In this document: positions 7,079 through 15,861 of the stretch, one piece after another
How positions within the stretch are numbered: the first letter of the stretch is position 1
Layout of the letters: each line of letters opens with the position of its first letter
Source: Chitinophagaceae bacterium
GTDB taxonomy: Bacteria > Bacteroidota > Bacteroidia > Chitinophagales > UBA10324
Direction: 5' to 3'
Assembly (NCBI GenBank): GCA_016717285.1
Contig: JADKFU010000005.1
Span: 2,030,501-2,094,500, forward strand
Length of the DNA stretch: 64,000 nt
The notes under the pieces: generated by a model
Database searches by the model: none
Told to the model about the DNA's origin: nothing
The model's input: the letters and a program-made list of their open reading frames with translations, nothing else
Translations under genes and position numbers: made by a program

Positions 7079-8147
7079 GCCTACTCACGCCATAATCTTC
7101 GAGTATTCCTTGTTCATATGTTGCCCGATTCTCACCCCACTCCGCAGGATTTTTAGAAACTTTCGGATTTTTTTCATAGAATCTATCTACAGCTGCCCCA
7201 AAATCGTCCTTCACATATCCGGGTCGATTTATTCTTTGATCTAATATTGTAGCCCTACCTTTGTCAGATGTCATGTAATCTGAAATGGGATAATCATATC
7301 CTTTAGGTTTTTGACTAATGGCAGCATTCATTTGAAATTGAATATCATTTACTTGCTGTTTTTGAAAGTCAGGATCATTTCCAGCATCTCGAAAAATGGA
7401 AGTTATATTATTGGAAGATGTTGCATTCTCTTCCTTTACCCATTCATCTTTATTTCCATCTTGATTTACTACTTTTTTTAAATCCGCCCCAGTAATTTCG
7501 GTTGCCTTGTCATTATAGGGGTCTTTGTAATATAGTCTTGGCTCTTTTGAGTCACTTGCTGGATTTTTTTCTTCTTTTATTATTATACCCTTTTTGAAGA
7601 ATAGTTCTTCAAATTTTTCAGGGTCAATTTTTCTAAAGTCAGCAAGCTGCTTCGGCAATTGACCGAAACCTGATGGGTCAACAGTTTTTTGCATGGCACC
7701 AACAGTAATAATCTCACTATCATATCCTTGGACAGCATCGAATGCACCGCCTTCAGCTTCTGTCCCACAAGTCATAATGCATTTTTCAGATTTAGTCGTT
7801 TTCTCATCCCATCCATCATAATCCTTTAGCAATTTGCTATTAGTTGGAAAAGCCGGCCCACCCTTGCTTCCATAACGCATCCAAACAGTTTTTTCTGCGA
7901 AAATACAGGGTTGTATGGGCTGAGGTGCCGGTGTAGGTGTGGGAATTGGAGTCTGTATGGAGCTTCCAGGAGTTGATGAATTAAGGCCTAGTTTCAGATC
8001 TGTTGAAAGAGATGAAACTCCTTCTATTGATGGGACGTTGGTTGGAATTGTATTAGGAAGTTGAGGAGCAGAGGTGTGTAATTCTAATATTGCTGATATT
8101 ATCGCTTTTAATTGCTGAATTTGTTTCAATGTTATTATAAATGCCAT
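7020..8147 (-). CDS. Putative T6SS effector with peptidoglycan-hydrolase-like domain
   Basis: This 375-aa protein follows the PAAR gene. Residues 1-60 are a low-complexity leader, then a Pro/Thr linker (PIPTPTPAPQPIQP, residues 67-80). Residues 85-180 contain CGTEAEGGAFDAVQGYDSEI followed by TVGAMQK. This resembles the 'EGG-x-(F/Y)DAV-x-x-YD-x-x-x-x-SxGxxQ' block of lysozyme/chitosanase-like peptidoglycan hydrolases, with Glu130 or Glu132 as candidate acid. Residues 180-375 are unassigned and Lys/Asp/Asn-rich, ending in CQCES. There is no signal peptide. Attack on peptidoglycan by delivery through the PAAR/VgrG spike is an inference from motif and position. A C-terminal nuclease-like toxin domain cannot be excluded. 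Confidence 0.6.
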   Translation of the reverse strand: MAFIITLKQIQQLKAIISAILELHTSAPQLPNTIPTNVPSIEGVSSLSTDLKLGLNSSTPGSSIQTPIPTPTPAPQPIQPCIFAEKTVWMRYGSKGGPAFPTNSKLLKDYDGWDEKTTKSEKCIMTCGTEAEGGAFDAVQGYDSEIITVGAMQKTVDPSGFGQLPKQLADFRKIDPEKFEELFFKKGIIIKEEKNPASDSKEPRLYYKDPYNDKATEITGADLKKVVNQDGNKDEWVKEENATSSNNITSIFRDAGNDPDFQKQQVNDIQFQMNAAISQKPKGYDYPISDYMTSDKGRATILDQRINRPGYVKDDFGAAVDRFYEKNPKVSKNPAEWGENRATYEQGILEDYGVSRRGTDMESRFNKIKNCQCES

Positions 8148-8234
8148 CGTGCTTAAAATTCCTTAATAACATTAATCATAATCATAACAAATTGTGATGT
8201 TAATCCATCATTATATATTTACTGTAATCATTTA

Positions 8235-8702
8235 TCAAGATTTTAGTATAGACACTACACATTTTTCGCAAAAAGGAGTTCCATTTCTAGCAGCTTCCAT
8301 AAGTGTTGCGATCTGGGCAACTTTTGCAGCAATAAAAGGAGGCATATTTTGCATTGCATTAATAATATAAGGCATTATTGATTGTGGAGTAACTGCCCCC
8401 ATCATCATTTCACCAACCAAAACTGTTGGACATCCTAATGTAATTGCTCCGCCGTGCGCGCACATGTCACCCATCCTCGCTGCCGGTTTTCCTCCAATCA
8501 TAACACCCATCGATCCCAAAACAATTGAATCAGGTGCAGGACTTACGCAAGTACACATATCTCCCATCACCGCAGCAGGCACTCCCCCGATAAGCACAGT
8601 AGGAACACCTGGTCCAACAACCGGCCCTCCTACGTGTGGCTTGGGCCCATCAGTCATGGGGCAGATATGCATATCTCCAATCCGTGCTGCAGGCTTACCC
8701 AT
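8235..8702 (-). CDS. PAAR-domain T6SS spike-tip protein
   Basis: This 155-aa protein begins with the canonical MGKPAARIGDMHICPM, followed by GGVPAAVMGDMCTC and GGKPAARMGDMCAHGG. These are three successive PAAR motifs whose His/Cys residues bind the metal that sharpens the cone. The core spans about residues 1-100. The C-terminal extension (MMGAVTPQSIM to CEKCVVSILKS) includes a helical segment and a CxxC pair, perhaps an adaptor for the next gene's effector. I chose the ATG at 8702 rather than the in-frame ATG at 8762, because the PAAR fold starts there and it lies 8 bp after the preceding stop. PAAR caps VgrG on the injected tube. Confidence 0.93.
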   Translation of the reverse strand: MGKPAARIGDMHICPMTDGPKPHVGGPVVGPGVPTVLIGGVPAAVMGDMCTCVSPAPDSIVLGSMGVMIGGKPAARMGDMCAHGGAITLGCPTVLVGEMMMGAVTPQSIMPYIINAMQNMPPFIAAKVAQIATLMEAARNGTPFCEKCVVSILKS

Positions 8703-8710
8703 ATTTGTAC

Positions 8711-9124
8711 TTATTTTAGATATTGATTTAAGTATTCGCCTGTTGCCCACCTTGCCCCCCATTCTGAGTGCACAAATGCATATGCAATGGTTTTTCTAAT
8801 TGTTTCGTAAATCACGGGATGCTTAATGTTATTATTAAACCATAGTGATTTACCCTTCTTAATTATGAATTCAGTTATTCCCTTTACAATGCTAAATTTT
8901 GAGGCAGTACCAGTTCCAAAAAGTTTGAATAAGATCTCTGTCACACCAAATGCCTGGCTTGATTGAATTGCCTCAACCATTAAAGCTTGTGCGAAGGCAC
9001 GATCCTGATCCGTAATTTCTTTCGAAGTAATTCCATGAGTATCTTCGAAAAAAAAAGCAAAAACTTTAAGGGCATCCTCATTATTGAGAACTAATTCTCC
9101 TTTTGAAAAACTTCTTAATGCCAT
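8711..9124 (-). CDS. Unknown 137-aa protein preceding PAAR
   Basis: I recognise no domain. It is soluble, mostly helical, with no signal peptide or membrane segment. The start MALRSFSKGELVL is clear and in a natural context. The C-terminal half contains ITEFIIKKGKSLWFNN and WGARWATGEYLNQYLK, an aromatic amphipathic end. It is co-directional with PAAR, only 8 bp apart, and lies within the T6SS cluster. A role as a PAAR or effector accessory (chaperone or adaptor) is the natural guess, from position alone. Confidence 0.7.
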   Translation of the reverse strand: MALRSFSKGELVLNNEDALKVFAFFFEDTHGITSKEITDQDRAFAQALMVEAIQSSQAFGVTEILFKLFGTGTASKFSIVKGITEFIIKKGKSLWFNNNIKHPVIYETIRKTIAYAFVHSEWGARWATGEYLNQYLK

Positions 9125-9234
9125 ATTATTATCCCACCCTTTTATTCAAAAACTAAGGTTCATTTATCAAATGAGGAGAGCAATTTGACGCGTATTAAGT
9201 TTTACTATTTCCGAATTTATCCTTTACTCTATTT

Positions 9235-9492
9235 CTAATAAAAAGAAATCACCGATCCAAAATATTTCCTGTTAATCCAAAGTTTAATAGTTTCCCAATT
9301 GTGTATGCCTGCAGAACCAGTGTTATTGTAGGTGACCCTTATACAAACCTCATTGATATTTTCATCAATTACCTCAACCATTGAATTCTTTGAAATAGGA
9401 TATGAAACAGAATTTTCTGATGGATCAACCCTTACGCCATCATGTCTACCTCGCAGATCAATCTCAAGTTTTGCTTTTTGATATTTGATCAT
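9235..9492 (-). CDS. Unknown 85-aa T6SS-cluster protein
   Basis: This is a small, beta-rich soluble protein with no recognised family. It starts 2 bp after the TssO stop, so it is very likely translated from the same message. Its pattern of alternating hydrophobic residues (VEVIDENINEVCIRVTY, then WETIKLWINRKYFGSV) suggests a compact beta-barrel or SH3-like fold, but this is a guess. A 110-bp gap without features follows before the next gene. Confidence 0.65.
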   Translation of the reverse strand: MIKYQKAKLEIDLRGRHDGVRVDPSENSVSYPISKNSMVEVIDENINEVCIRVTYNNTGSAGIHNWETIKLWINRKYFGSVISFY

Positions 9493-9494
9493 GA

Positions 9495-10010
9495 CTAATT
9501 ATGGGTTTTAACATAAGTACTAAAGTCCCTATCTAGTTTTGCATAATCCTTTGTCATCTGTTCAATTTTTGCATCCTTCTCTTTAATAGATTGTACTAAT
9601 TTATCCTGGTCAGTCATATTCTTTTTATCTTCCCACCTTAAATTATAGCCATTTATTATATTATACCATCCTAAATAATTTACTCGCAATGAATCTTGTT
9701 GGTCAGCAAGTTGGGACAATACTCTCTTTTCTTTTTGAAATGCCTCATCTAAATGTATTGCTTGATCAGAATTTGTCACCCGCGATATTATTCCTTCAAC
9801 TTTCCCCATGTGCATAAAAAAATCATCTGAAGCACTCACTTCCTTTTTTAATTTGTTGATATCTGAATTTAGTTTCTCATTCTGTTGCTGATTCATCTGA
9901 ACATTCCCAAACGCAGCAAACAACACCACAATAATAGAAGCCACGTAAAACACTAAAAACTGAAAGAACAGATTGTTTCTTTCCTTTTGATTGAGGGGTT
10001 TCATGCTCAC
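9495..10010 (-). CDS. tssO: T6SS(iii) transmembrane protein TssO
   Basis: This 171-aa protein has a short cytoplasmic head (KPLNQKERNNLFFQF), one membrane helix at about residues 17-37 (LVFYVASIIVVLFAAFG) and a long coiled-coil-forming periplasmic region. TssO is one of the trans-envelope components that replace TssJLM in the Bacteroidota T6SS. Size, single N-terminal helix, coiled coil and placement near tssN and tssK agree. MSMK offers two start choices six bases apart. A 184-bp gap of degenerate simple repeats separates it from tssK. Confidence 0.75.
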   Translation of the reverse strand: MSMKPLNQKERNNLFFQFLVFYVASIIVVLFAAFGNVQMNQQQNEKLNSDINKLKKEVSASDDFFMHMGKVEGIISRVTNSDQAIHLDEAFQKEKRVLSQLADQQDSLRVNYLGWYNIINGYNLRWEDKKNMTDQDKLVQSIKEKDAKIEQMTKDYAKLDRDFSTYVKTHN

Positions 10011-10072
10011 AGTACAATATTTTTTTCTACAAGATGGAAAGAAAAGATGGAATCTGAAAGTGATTTTTCTTT

Positions 10073-10192
10073 ACCGATTTTCGATTGACGATTTTTGATT
10101 TTTGATTTTCGATTTCCGCGCCATCTCTCTTATCAATGAGTAATTCTGAATTAGTGCATTCACTATTTACTATTTACTATTCATCAATCACC
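10073..10192. repeat. Degenerate simple-repeat tract between tssK and tssO
   Basis: About 40 bp of GATTTTC/GATTTTT iterations (10073-10115) and an ACTATTTACTATTTACTATTC run (about 10163-10183) fill the gap. Such hexamer/heptamer-like drift is common in intergenic DNA of this phylum. There is no gene and no clear hairpin terminator. Confidence 0.55.
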
Positions 10193-10194
10193 AT

Positions 10195-11388
10195 TTAATC
10201 CATCAGAAAACCCCAGCCGGCATTTTTTCTTTCAGGCTCCCGGATCGGAGACCTTTCCGGTCTTACAACTGGCTCTATTGTTTCTCCAATCACAATACCG
10301 GAATCCTTTTGCTCACCAATATACTTGAGCTTGCTCAACTGTTTGAAGAGCTTTGCAACTACCGAAACAAACCTGGTTACTGTCTGAAGGGATTTGGCAA
10401 TGTCCTGGTGATTGTATTCAATATTCATCACCGACATCACAGAACCTTCAAACTGCGACTGCGACAACTCTGTCCATTGCTTGAAATAATTGAACATTTT
10501 CTCCTTCTCCTTATCAGGCACAGAATTCACCGCTGCACTGATAACATAGCCGAGTGATGAAAGCTTTTCTATCATCAAAACAGGTGGGCCTTGTAATACC
10601 GTCATCCGGTGCTGAGGAATTACCATGGATAGATAACTTAACACCTTCTCCGAGAGATAAAAAACATTATTTGCCAACTCTGTCTTCTTAGGTTCTGAAT
10701 TAATTTTTTGCGTTATAACCATCGCTGAAGCACCCATTTCGAAAAGCTGCCTCGTCATCAACTGGTATTGATCTTCCAGCAGTTTATAGCTGTTAATGCT
10801 GGTACACGCAGGAATATAGGACTCATCAAGTACAATGTCCTCACCTGTTACATTTATTTTACCGATGGTAATGTTAAAAGCCGACGGTTCATTCTGATTG
10901 ATCTGATCAGAAGGGATAATTTCCAGCCGGCATTCCGGCAATGTAAATGGGGAACGACTTGGTGTCTCAGCCGGATCTGAAGATCCTGAAGGAACCCTTG
11001 AAAAAGGATTTACCACTATCACTATATCCAGTTTTGATGCTGTAACACTTTTAATCTTATAGTCGGTTTCAATTTCCCTGTGAAAGAATTGTACATCCTT
11101 AGAGTCATTTGAAGATATTTCAATCCTTGCCCCTCCAGGTGTAATGGCCCTGCATTCACTTACCTTAACACGGATCAATTTCGCCTGATCAGCATGAAAA
11201 GTTAATTCAAGTGAAGATCGGAAACCAGGAGCAGGGAGCAGCAACCCATAGTTAAAACTGGTCATCCACATGGCAGCATAATCACGAAGCCGGTCAGTGA
11301 AGGACTGTTCCTGTTGGATAAAATGTCGGTCGGACACTTTCATTCCATCCACCCAGTTTACAGGCCAAAATTTTATTTCAGGAAGCAT
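10195..11388 (-). CDS. tssK: T6SS baseplate protein TssK
   Basis: This 397-aa protein matches TssK, the baseplate trimer that links the TssEFG wedge to the membrane complex. It starts with the family's opening block, PEIKFWPVNWVDGMKVSDRHF followed by IQQEQS (proteobacterial form: W.eGmll.pqHfQ). The central part is a helical bundle. The C-terminal ~35 residues are charged (RPERSPIREPERK), ending GWGFLMD. At 397 aa it is shorter than the usual ~445 aa of proteobacterial TssK, as seen in the subtype iii systems. It starts 9 bp after the tssN stop. Confidence 0.88.
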   Translation of the reverse strand: MLPEIKFWPVNWVDGMKVSDRHFIQQEQSFTDRLRDYAAMWMTSFNYGLLLPAPGFRSSLELTFHADQAKLIRVKVSECRAITPGGARIEISSNDSKDVQFFHREIETDYKIKSVTASKLDIVIVVNPFSRVPSGSSDPAETPSRSPFTLPECRLEIIPSDQINQNEPSAFNITIGKINVTGEDIVLDESYIPACTSINSYKLLEDQYQLMTRQLFEMGASAMVITQKINSEPKKTELANNVFYLSEKVLSYLSMVIPQHRMTVLQGPPVLMIEKLSSLGYVISAAVNSVPDKEKEKMFNYFKQWTELSQSQFEGSVMSVMNIEYNHQDIAKSLQTVTRFVSVVAKLFKQLSKLKYIGEQKDSGIVIGETIEPVVRPERSPIREPERKNAGWGFLMD

Positions 11389-11397
11389 GTGCGGTTG

Positions 11398-12243
11398 TTA
11401 CTGTAGTTTAACTCGTTCCCCTTTAATGATCTGATTGATTCGGATGCCATTCTGGTAAATGGTTAAGTCAGGATCAAGATACCTCTTCGACTGCCACCAT
11501 TTATCCTTGATGTAAAAATACCAACCGAAGGATTTATTTTCATCGTCAAGATACTGAATTTTATCATTGGGATACTTATAGTTCCATTCCTGGATATAGA
11601 AATAGAACATATCACCCAGTTTAATCTCGTAAAATGCTTTCCCCTGCAAATTGGAATTCATCGAATCCCCATACTTCTTTGGAAGAACGATTGTAACTGC
11701 CGCATATCTGCTCCGGTCAATGGATTCATCAGGCACGATGGTACGTGTCGGAAACAGCCATTCTTTATAGCGCTCCGGTGGTATGCTGATGGCCATGTTA
11801 AATGATTTTTCAAGCAACCAGGGAAGTGGAAAAATGATAAACGCAGCCGACATCAGCCCTGTATATCCATTGTTCATGAAAGAAGGAGCGGGTATGTATC
11901 TTCCCGCTGCATAAAATGCGATAGCGAAACCGATACATCCAACCAACATCACCGACAGGGTAAAAAGAAACTCGGCTTGCAAGTCATTATTGGCAGACCA
12001 TCCAAACCTTCTGCTCATTTCTGAAAGATGCAGAATACCTAGTAAGATCAAAATAGCCATCAGCATCAAATGCACCCATTGAGGATTGATCATGGGAAGA
12101 AAACCAACCATTGAAGTGACTGCTCCTAATACAAAAGCGACAAGAAGGTATTTGAAAAATTTATTCTTACTGACCCTCGTCATTTCATTTGAGGCTGCGG
12201 ATCTTGCCTGACCTCTCGCGCTGGATGCTGCTGATTGAAACAT
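11398..12243 (-). CDS. tssN: T6SS(iii) membrane protein TssN
   Basis: This 281-aa polytopic inner-membrane protein has about five hydrophobic helices in its first 155 residues: FFKYLLVAFVLGAVTSMVGF, WVHLMLMAILILLGILHL, FLFTLSVMLVGCIGFAIAFY, and a stretch ending AAFIIFPLPWLLE. A ~125-residue cytoplasmic domain follows, ending IIKGERVKLQ. TssN is specific to Bacteroidota T6SS and forms part of the trans-envelope complex in place of TssL/TssM. Position between tssG and tssK is usual. Identification rests on topology, size and context. Confidence 0.82.
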   Translation of the reverse strand: MFQSAASSARGQARSAASNEMTRVSKNKFFKYLLVAFVLGAVTSMVGFLPMINPQWVHLMLMAILILLGILHLSEMSRRFGWSANNDLQAEFLFTLSVMLVGCIGFAIAFYAAGRYIPAPSFMNNGYTGLMSAAFIIFPLPWLLEKSFNMAISIPPERYKEWLFPTRTIVPDESIDRSRYAAVTIVLPKKYGDSMNSNLQGKAFYEIKLGDMFYFYIQEWNYKYPNDKIQYLDDENKSFGWYFYIKDKWWQSKRYLDPDLTIYQNGIRINQIIKGERVKLQ

Positions 12244-12300
12244 TAAATGGTATTTATGATTGATTAATTAGTTTGTTTCTTAAAATGTGACCATCTTCAA

Positions 12301-12340
12301 ATTTCTATCCTCACGCCCTCTCCAAAGGAAAGGGTAGAAA
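12301..12340. repeat. Short imperfect palindrome in tssG-tssN gap
   Basis: ATTTCTA (12301-12307) and TAGAAAT (12333-12339) flank CCCTCTCC-AAAGG-AAAGGG. The core resembles the CCCTCTCC...GGAGAGGG palindromes frequent between Bacteroidota genes. No T-run follows on the minus strand. Confidence 0.4.
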
Positions 12341-12401
12341 TCTCCACTACTGAACGTGAACTGTTTTCAATGCGAGGTTTGCATTAAATTAGAAGAGATT
12401 C

Positions 12402-13370
12402 CTAATTCACTATTGCTTTATTGTTACCAGGCATCAAAAAATTGTATCCTAACCGCACATTGCTATTTTCAGATAATCTTATCTCCTGCTCCATTTCAAC
12501 AATAAAGTTAATCTTATAATCTACATCTAAGGGCAGTAAGAAATCATTGAGCGACAGAATTTCTGAATGCTTTTTATTCCCTGCAACATACTGTGGAACC
12601 TGAACCGATGGAATTGGACCGAGACTCATTACCATGATTGGTCTGCCATGAGTACCTGTTGTTCCGCAAGCTGTATTCACTCCCAGAACAGTGGTTTCTT
12701 CATTCAAAACAAACCGGTTATTGGTTGAAAACCAATTGCCGAACTCAACGTCAAGTTTCACCGGCAAATCCAGAATCAATCGATAACAAAGTTCCATCAG
12801 GTAAAGATTACCAACGATTTTATTTAAAATAGGTAGAATGTAAATCAACTTAGCTTTCTGCTCCACGCTTAAAGCTTCCGGTAACTTCCAGAACTGATCC
12901 AGCAACTCCGTATATCTTGACTGACTTTGATATGCTTTCAGGATATTCTGCTCTTCCTGTTCCAGTACAACTCGCTGGTGTGAAAATTCATTTTCAAACG
13001 GAAGGAAAAACTGGCGGGCAAATTTCTCTTCTCTTTTTCGTAATTTGATTTCATCCAACATTTCATCCTTTGATTTCATGCCCTGCCCCTTTGAACGCCG
13101 CGAGCTGTGCACCAGCGCCTGTGGCAATGCATCATAAATTCCTTCACGAGAAACGGCGATAGCGCAATACTCTTTCCCGTTCTTGGTTTCTTTTACTGCA
13201 ACCTCCAAAATATCTTTCTCAAAACGTCTTTTGAATAAACTCTGCGGAACCACGACTATATCTTCCTGTGTGAAGCCACGTAATATCATGTCAGCGGCTA
13301 CCACTTCAGCACGTATGTCAAATGGTAATTGGGGAATGATAGCACGTATGGCTTCAATGATGGTGGTCAT
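12402..13370 (-). CDS. tssG: T6SS baseplate protein TssG
   Basis: This 322-aa baseplate wedge protein partners TssF. Family features include an N-terminal ~100-residue region and a LPLDVDYKINFIVEMEQEIRL-type segment near the end, closing with NVRLGYNFLM (the LG.s.ylg-like C-terminus of TssG). The start ATG overlaps the tssF stop by 4 bp (ATGA), implying translational coupling. The long Glu/Lys-rich helix around residues 105-150 (KSKDEMLDEIKLRKREE) is notable. No membrane segment. Confidence 0.85.
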   Translation of the reverse strand: MTTIIEAIRAIIPQLPFDIRAEVVAADMILRGFTQEDIVVVPQSLFKRRFEKDILEVAVKETKNGKEYCAIAVSREGIYDALPQALVHSSRRSKGQGMKSKDEMLDEIKLRKREEKFARQFFLPFENEFSHQRVVLEQEEQNILKAYQSQSRYTELLDQFWKLPEALSVEQKAKLIYILPILNKIVGNLYLMELCYRLILDLPVKLDVEFGNWFSTNNRFVLNEETTVLGVNTACGTTGTHGRPIMVMSLGPIPSVQVPQYVAGNKKHSEILSLNDFLLPLDVDYKINFIVEMEQEIRLSENSNVRLGYNFLMPGNNKAIVN

Positions 13371-15229
13371 CTTTTCTTTGCTTTTTCTTTTTCTATTGTC
13401 ACCCTGAAAGGTATAAAAGAAGAGGAACGCTGCTGTAGTTTTTCCGTAAGATCAGTGCAGATACCTTCCCATTGTTCAGCAGAAGACCTTAACTTCTCAG
13501 ATGGAAAAATAGTTACTTCAATAGTTTGAATAAATCCCGTTTTTGCATCACTGCCTACCGAAAATCCCTTTTTCACTTTTACATCCTTTAGGTTTTCACC
13601 CAATTCATTTTCACAAAAAAGCCTGATGTCGTTGGGAGTAACAATTCTGCCACGCGCAATCAACGAGCTTCTAAAAGCATTCAGTCGCTCCAAATCATTC
13701 AACCTGTTCTTACCTCCTTTGGTACTGGTCATCAGGTAAAGCGAATCGCTTCGCACATCCCCTCCTCCATACAATTCAAGCCTGTTACCTGCCCTGATGT
13801 TATTTGCCAGGTCGCCATTGGACGACCAGAATGATAGAAAGACATTTTCACCTGCCTGTCTCGGATTCATAATGAGATAAGATGTTGGCTCACCATTGGC
13901 CTGCGTATTTCCTGCCCGTTGTTCAAGCAGTGCAATCAAAGAATTAAACTCTTTTATTACTGAAGTAAGAAAGTCATTTCCTAACAAGGCGAATGCAGCA
14001 CTTTCATCACGAAGCAGATCAAGAAGGTAATGAATTGTTTCAGTTGCATTTCGCTGGTCGAAACGCTGAATGCCGCCCTGCCTCAGCATATAGGTGCCCG
14101 CGCTGTATGCACGTGAGCTTGAAAGTGGATTGGACAAATACTCGAACCTGTCGGATGAAGTTACTTTATAAACACTTAGAAAAAAATCAGAGGTGGAAAG
14201 AGGTACAATGTTTAAATTAGACTGAAGCCGGAATGTAAATTCATTGAGGTGCTTGTTAACAATTGGTAAACAATTCACATTACAGAGCACATCTCCGAGC
14301 AAAGATTCAGTAATAGCAGGAGGAAAAACTACTTTCAGCCAAACCAGTTGCTCATTGATTTTATCCAGATCTGCAGAGCGAAATGCCTCCGAAAATTTTT
14401 CAGGATATTTTCTTTTCAGGCTTTTAAGTGGCCGCTTTGGAAACTCAGTGACTTTGATAAAACACTTATCATACAACTGTCCTATTTCAGAACTAATCCT
14501 CTTATTCAGGTCAAACTCATCCTCAATTTGCCTTTTTTGATCATTTGCGGTCAAGCCTGCTTCTGTCCCGATAAGTTCTTCCTCAATCATCCATTTGGCA
14601 TGAGGTAACAGGTTATAAAAAAGCCTGCTTTCAGGGTTGTTCCTGATATCAAAATAAAAAGCAATCCCGTCAAGCGTCGGAATTTCTGAATTTAATTCGA
14701 CGCCTATCCAGAGGGTATTGTTTTCCAGTCTCCTCCTGCTGTCCGCTTCCATCACGATACTTTTCTGATAACCATTTTGAACCGAATAGATTCGGTCAGC
14801 AAAAGCAAGATAACATACACTGCCATCAATAAGGCTGAATGTTGAAAGAGGAGAAAAAAATATTTCCTTAGAAGTTTCCTGTTGTGTTGCTGATGCCCCA
14901 GAAATTTTCTTATTGTGAAAGAACTGAACCTCCGGTGAAATAGTAGTTTGCGCCTCTGTAGGCCTTGCATAAATAATAGCATGTGCGGGATAAGGTGCTG
15001 TTATCACGTCAGGCGTAAGTAGCTCCGCTATGCGATTGATTACCCTGAACTGTGTGTTCGCGATATCATCATTGATCTTCTCTACTTCATTTACACAACC
15101 TTCAATCAGCATGCTTACTACAGGATCGAAAGAAACTTCCACATCCGTATCTTCCGCTCCCCATAAACGGGCAGCATTTTTCAGCATTCTAGTTTTTATC
15201 TTTTCTTTAGCCAGGTTGTTAACCGCCAT
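13367..15229 (-). CDS. tssF: T6SS baseplate protein TssF
   Basis: This 620-aa protein is the largest wedge subunit of the baseplate. N-terminal ERI-like features read KTRMLKNAARLWG and DVEVSFDPVVSMLIEGCVNE, followed by IAELLTPD and APYPAHAIIYARPTE, matching the conserved TssF start (L.P.l...PaHai...p). The C-terminal region has SFWSSNGDLANNIRAGNRLE and VTPNDIRLFCEN. The length is usual for the family. It is co-directional with tssE upstream and tssG downstream, with the M15-like peptidase gene inserted between tssE and tssF. Confidence 0.88.
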   Translation of the reverse strand: MAVNNLAKEKIKTRMLKNAARLWGAEDTDVEVSFDPVVSMLIEGCVNEVEKINDDIANTQFRVINRIAELLTPDVITAPYPAHAIIYARPTEAQTTISPEVQFFHNKKISGASATQQETSKEIFFSPLSTFSLIDGSVCYLAFADRIYSVQNGYQKSIVMEADSRRRLENNTLWIGVELNSEIPTLDGIAFYFDIRNNPESRLFYNLLPHAKWMIEEELIGTEAGLTANDQKRQIEDEFDLNKRISSEIGQLYDKCFIKVTEFPKRPLKSLKRKYPEKFSEAFRSADLDKINEQLVWLKVVFPPAITESLLGDVLCNVNCLPIVNKHLNEFTFRLQSNLNIVPLSTSDFFLSVYKVTSSDRFEYLSNPLSSSRAYSAGTYMLRQGGIQRFDQRNATETIHYLLDLLRDESAAFALLGNDFLTSVIKEFNSLIALLEQRAGNTQANGEPTSYLIMNPRQAGENVFLSFWSSNGDLANNIRAGNRLELYGGGDVRSDSLYLMTSTKGGKNRLNDLERLNAFRSSLIARGRIVTPNDIRLFCENELGENLKDVKVKKGFSVGSDAKTGFIQTIEVTIFPSEKLRSSAEQWEGICTDLTEKLQQRSSSFIPFRVTIEKEKAKKR

Positions 15230-15287
15230 AAAAATTGCATTTTATTCACTTAGCATGTGCCGACGCAGCGAATCATTCCTGAATGAT

Positions 15288-15842
15288 CTAAACCACCACT
15301 GTTCCCGGGTAAAAGAAAGCCTCAACATTGGTTTTCCTTTTCGAAATCTCAATATGAAAACATTTATTTTCTCCTTCTTCCAGGAAACGCGAGATCGGGT
15401 TGGGAGAATATTTATTAATGGCTTTTCTAAATTTATTCTTATCTCTTACGGATGAAAACGGGATGTCAACTACGTTGATTGAAGATGGGTCAGCACAATG
15501 CTTGCTAACTTTACCCGGACCTATCTCGCGGATCTTTGTTTCCATCCTGGCAATTACCTCATCCCGCTTAAAATCCTTTTCCTTAACTGCTTCTTCAAAA
15601 ACCTTTATAACCTTGTCGCCATTATGTCCGTAAAGTTTGTACTGCGATGCAATCCCCAGTTTTGTACAGTTATCAAACATAATCCTCGCCTGATCATTCG
15701 GAGAACGTGCTGTACTGGTGATCAGCAAGTTCCTGTTGCCTGATTCTGCACCAATTTGCTTTAACAAGGTAATTGTAGCATCTGAAACACAGTCCTGGCG
15801 GGCTGACGCTGAAAATGAAATACTTACCTGGTTTAGTTCCAT
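15288..15842 (-). CDS. M15-like peptidoglycan peptidase encoded inside the T6SS operon
   Basis: This 184-aa protein resembles the M15 (VanY/D-Ala-D-Ala carboxypeptidase) fold. ITSTARSPNDQARIMF (residues 41-56) matches the conserved 'SxxRSxxxQ' substrate-binding segment. SKHCADPSSINVVDI supplies His115 and Asp126, and CFHIEISK supplies His163: the three candidate zinc ligands, with the first spacing longer than usual. There is no signal peptide. Cutting of peptidoglycan crosslinks, either for placing the T6SS through the wall or as an effector, is inferred. It sits 19 bp after tssE and 58 bp before tssF, so it is co-transcribed with the structural genes. The usual second histidine of the final HxH is replaced (H-I-E), so an inactive binding variant is possible. 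Confidence 0.6.
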   Translation of the reverse strand: MELNQVSISFSASARQDCVSDATITLLKQIGAESGNRNLLITSTARSPNDQARIMFDNCTKLGIASQYKLYGHNGDKVIKVFEEAVKEKDFKRDEVIARMETKIREIGPGKVSKHCADPSSINVVDIPFSSVRDKNKFRKAINKYSPNPISRFLEEGENKCFHIEISKRKTNVEAFFYPGTVVV

Positions 15843-15861
15843 AGAAAAGATTTTTAAGTAT

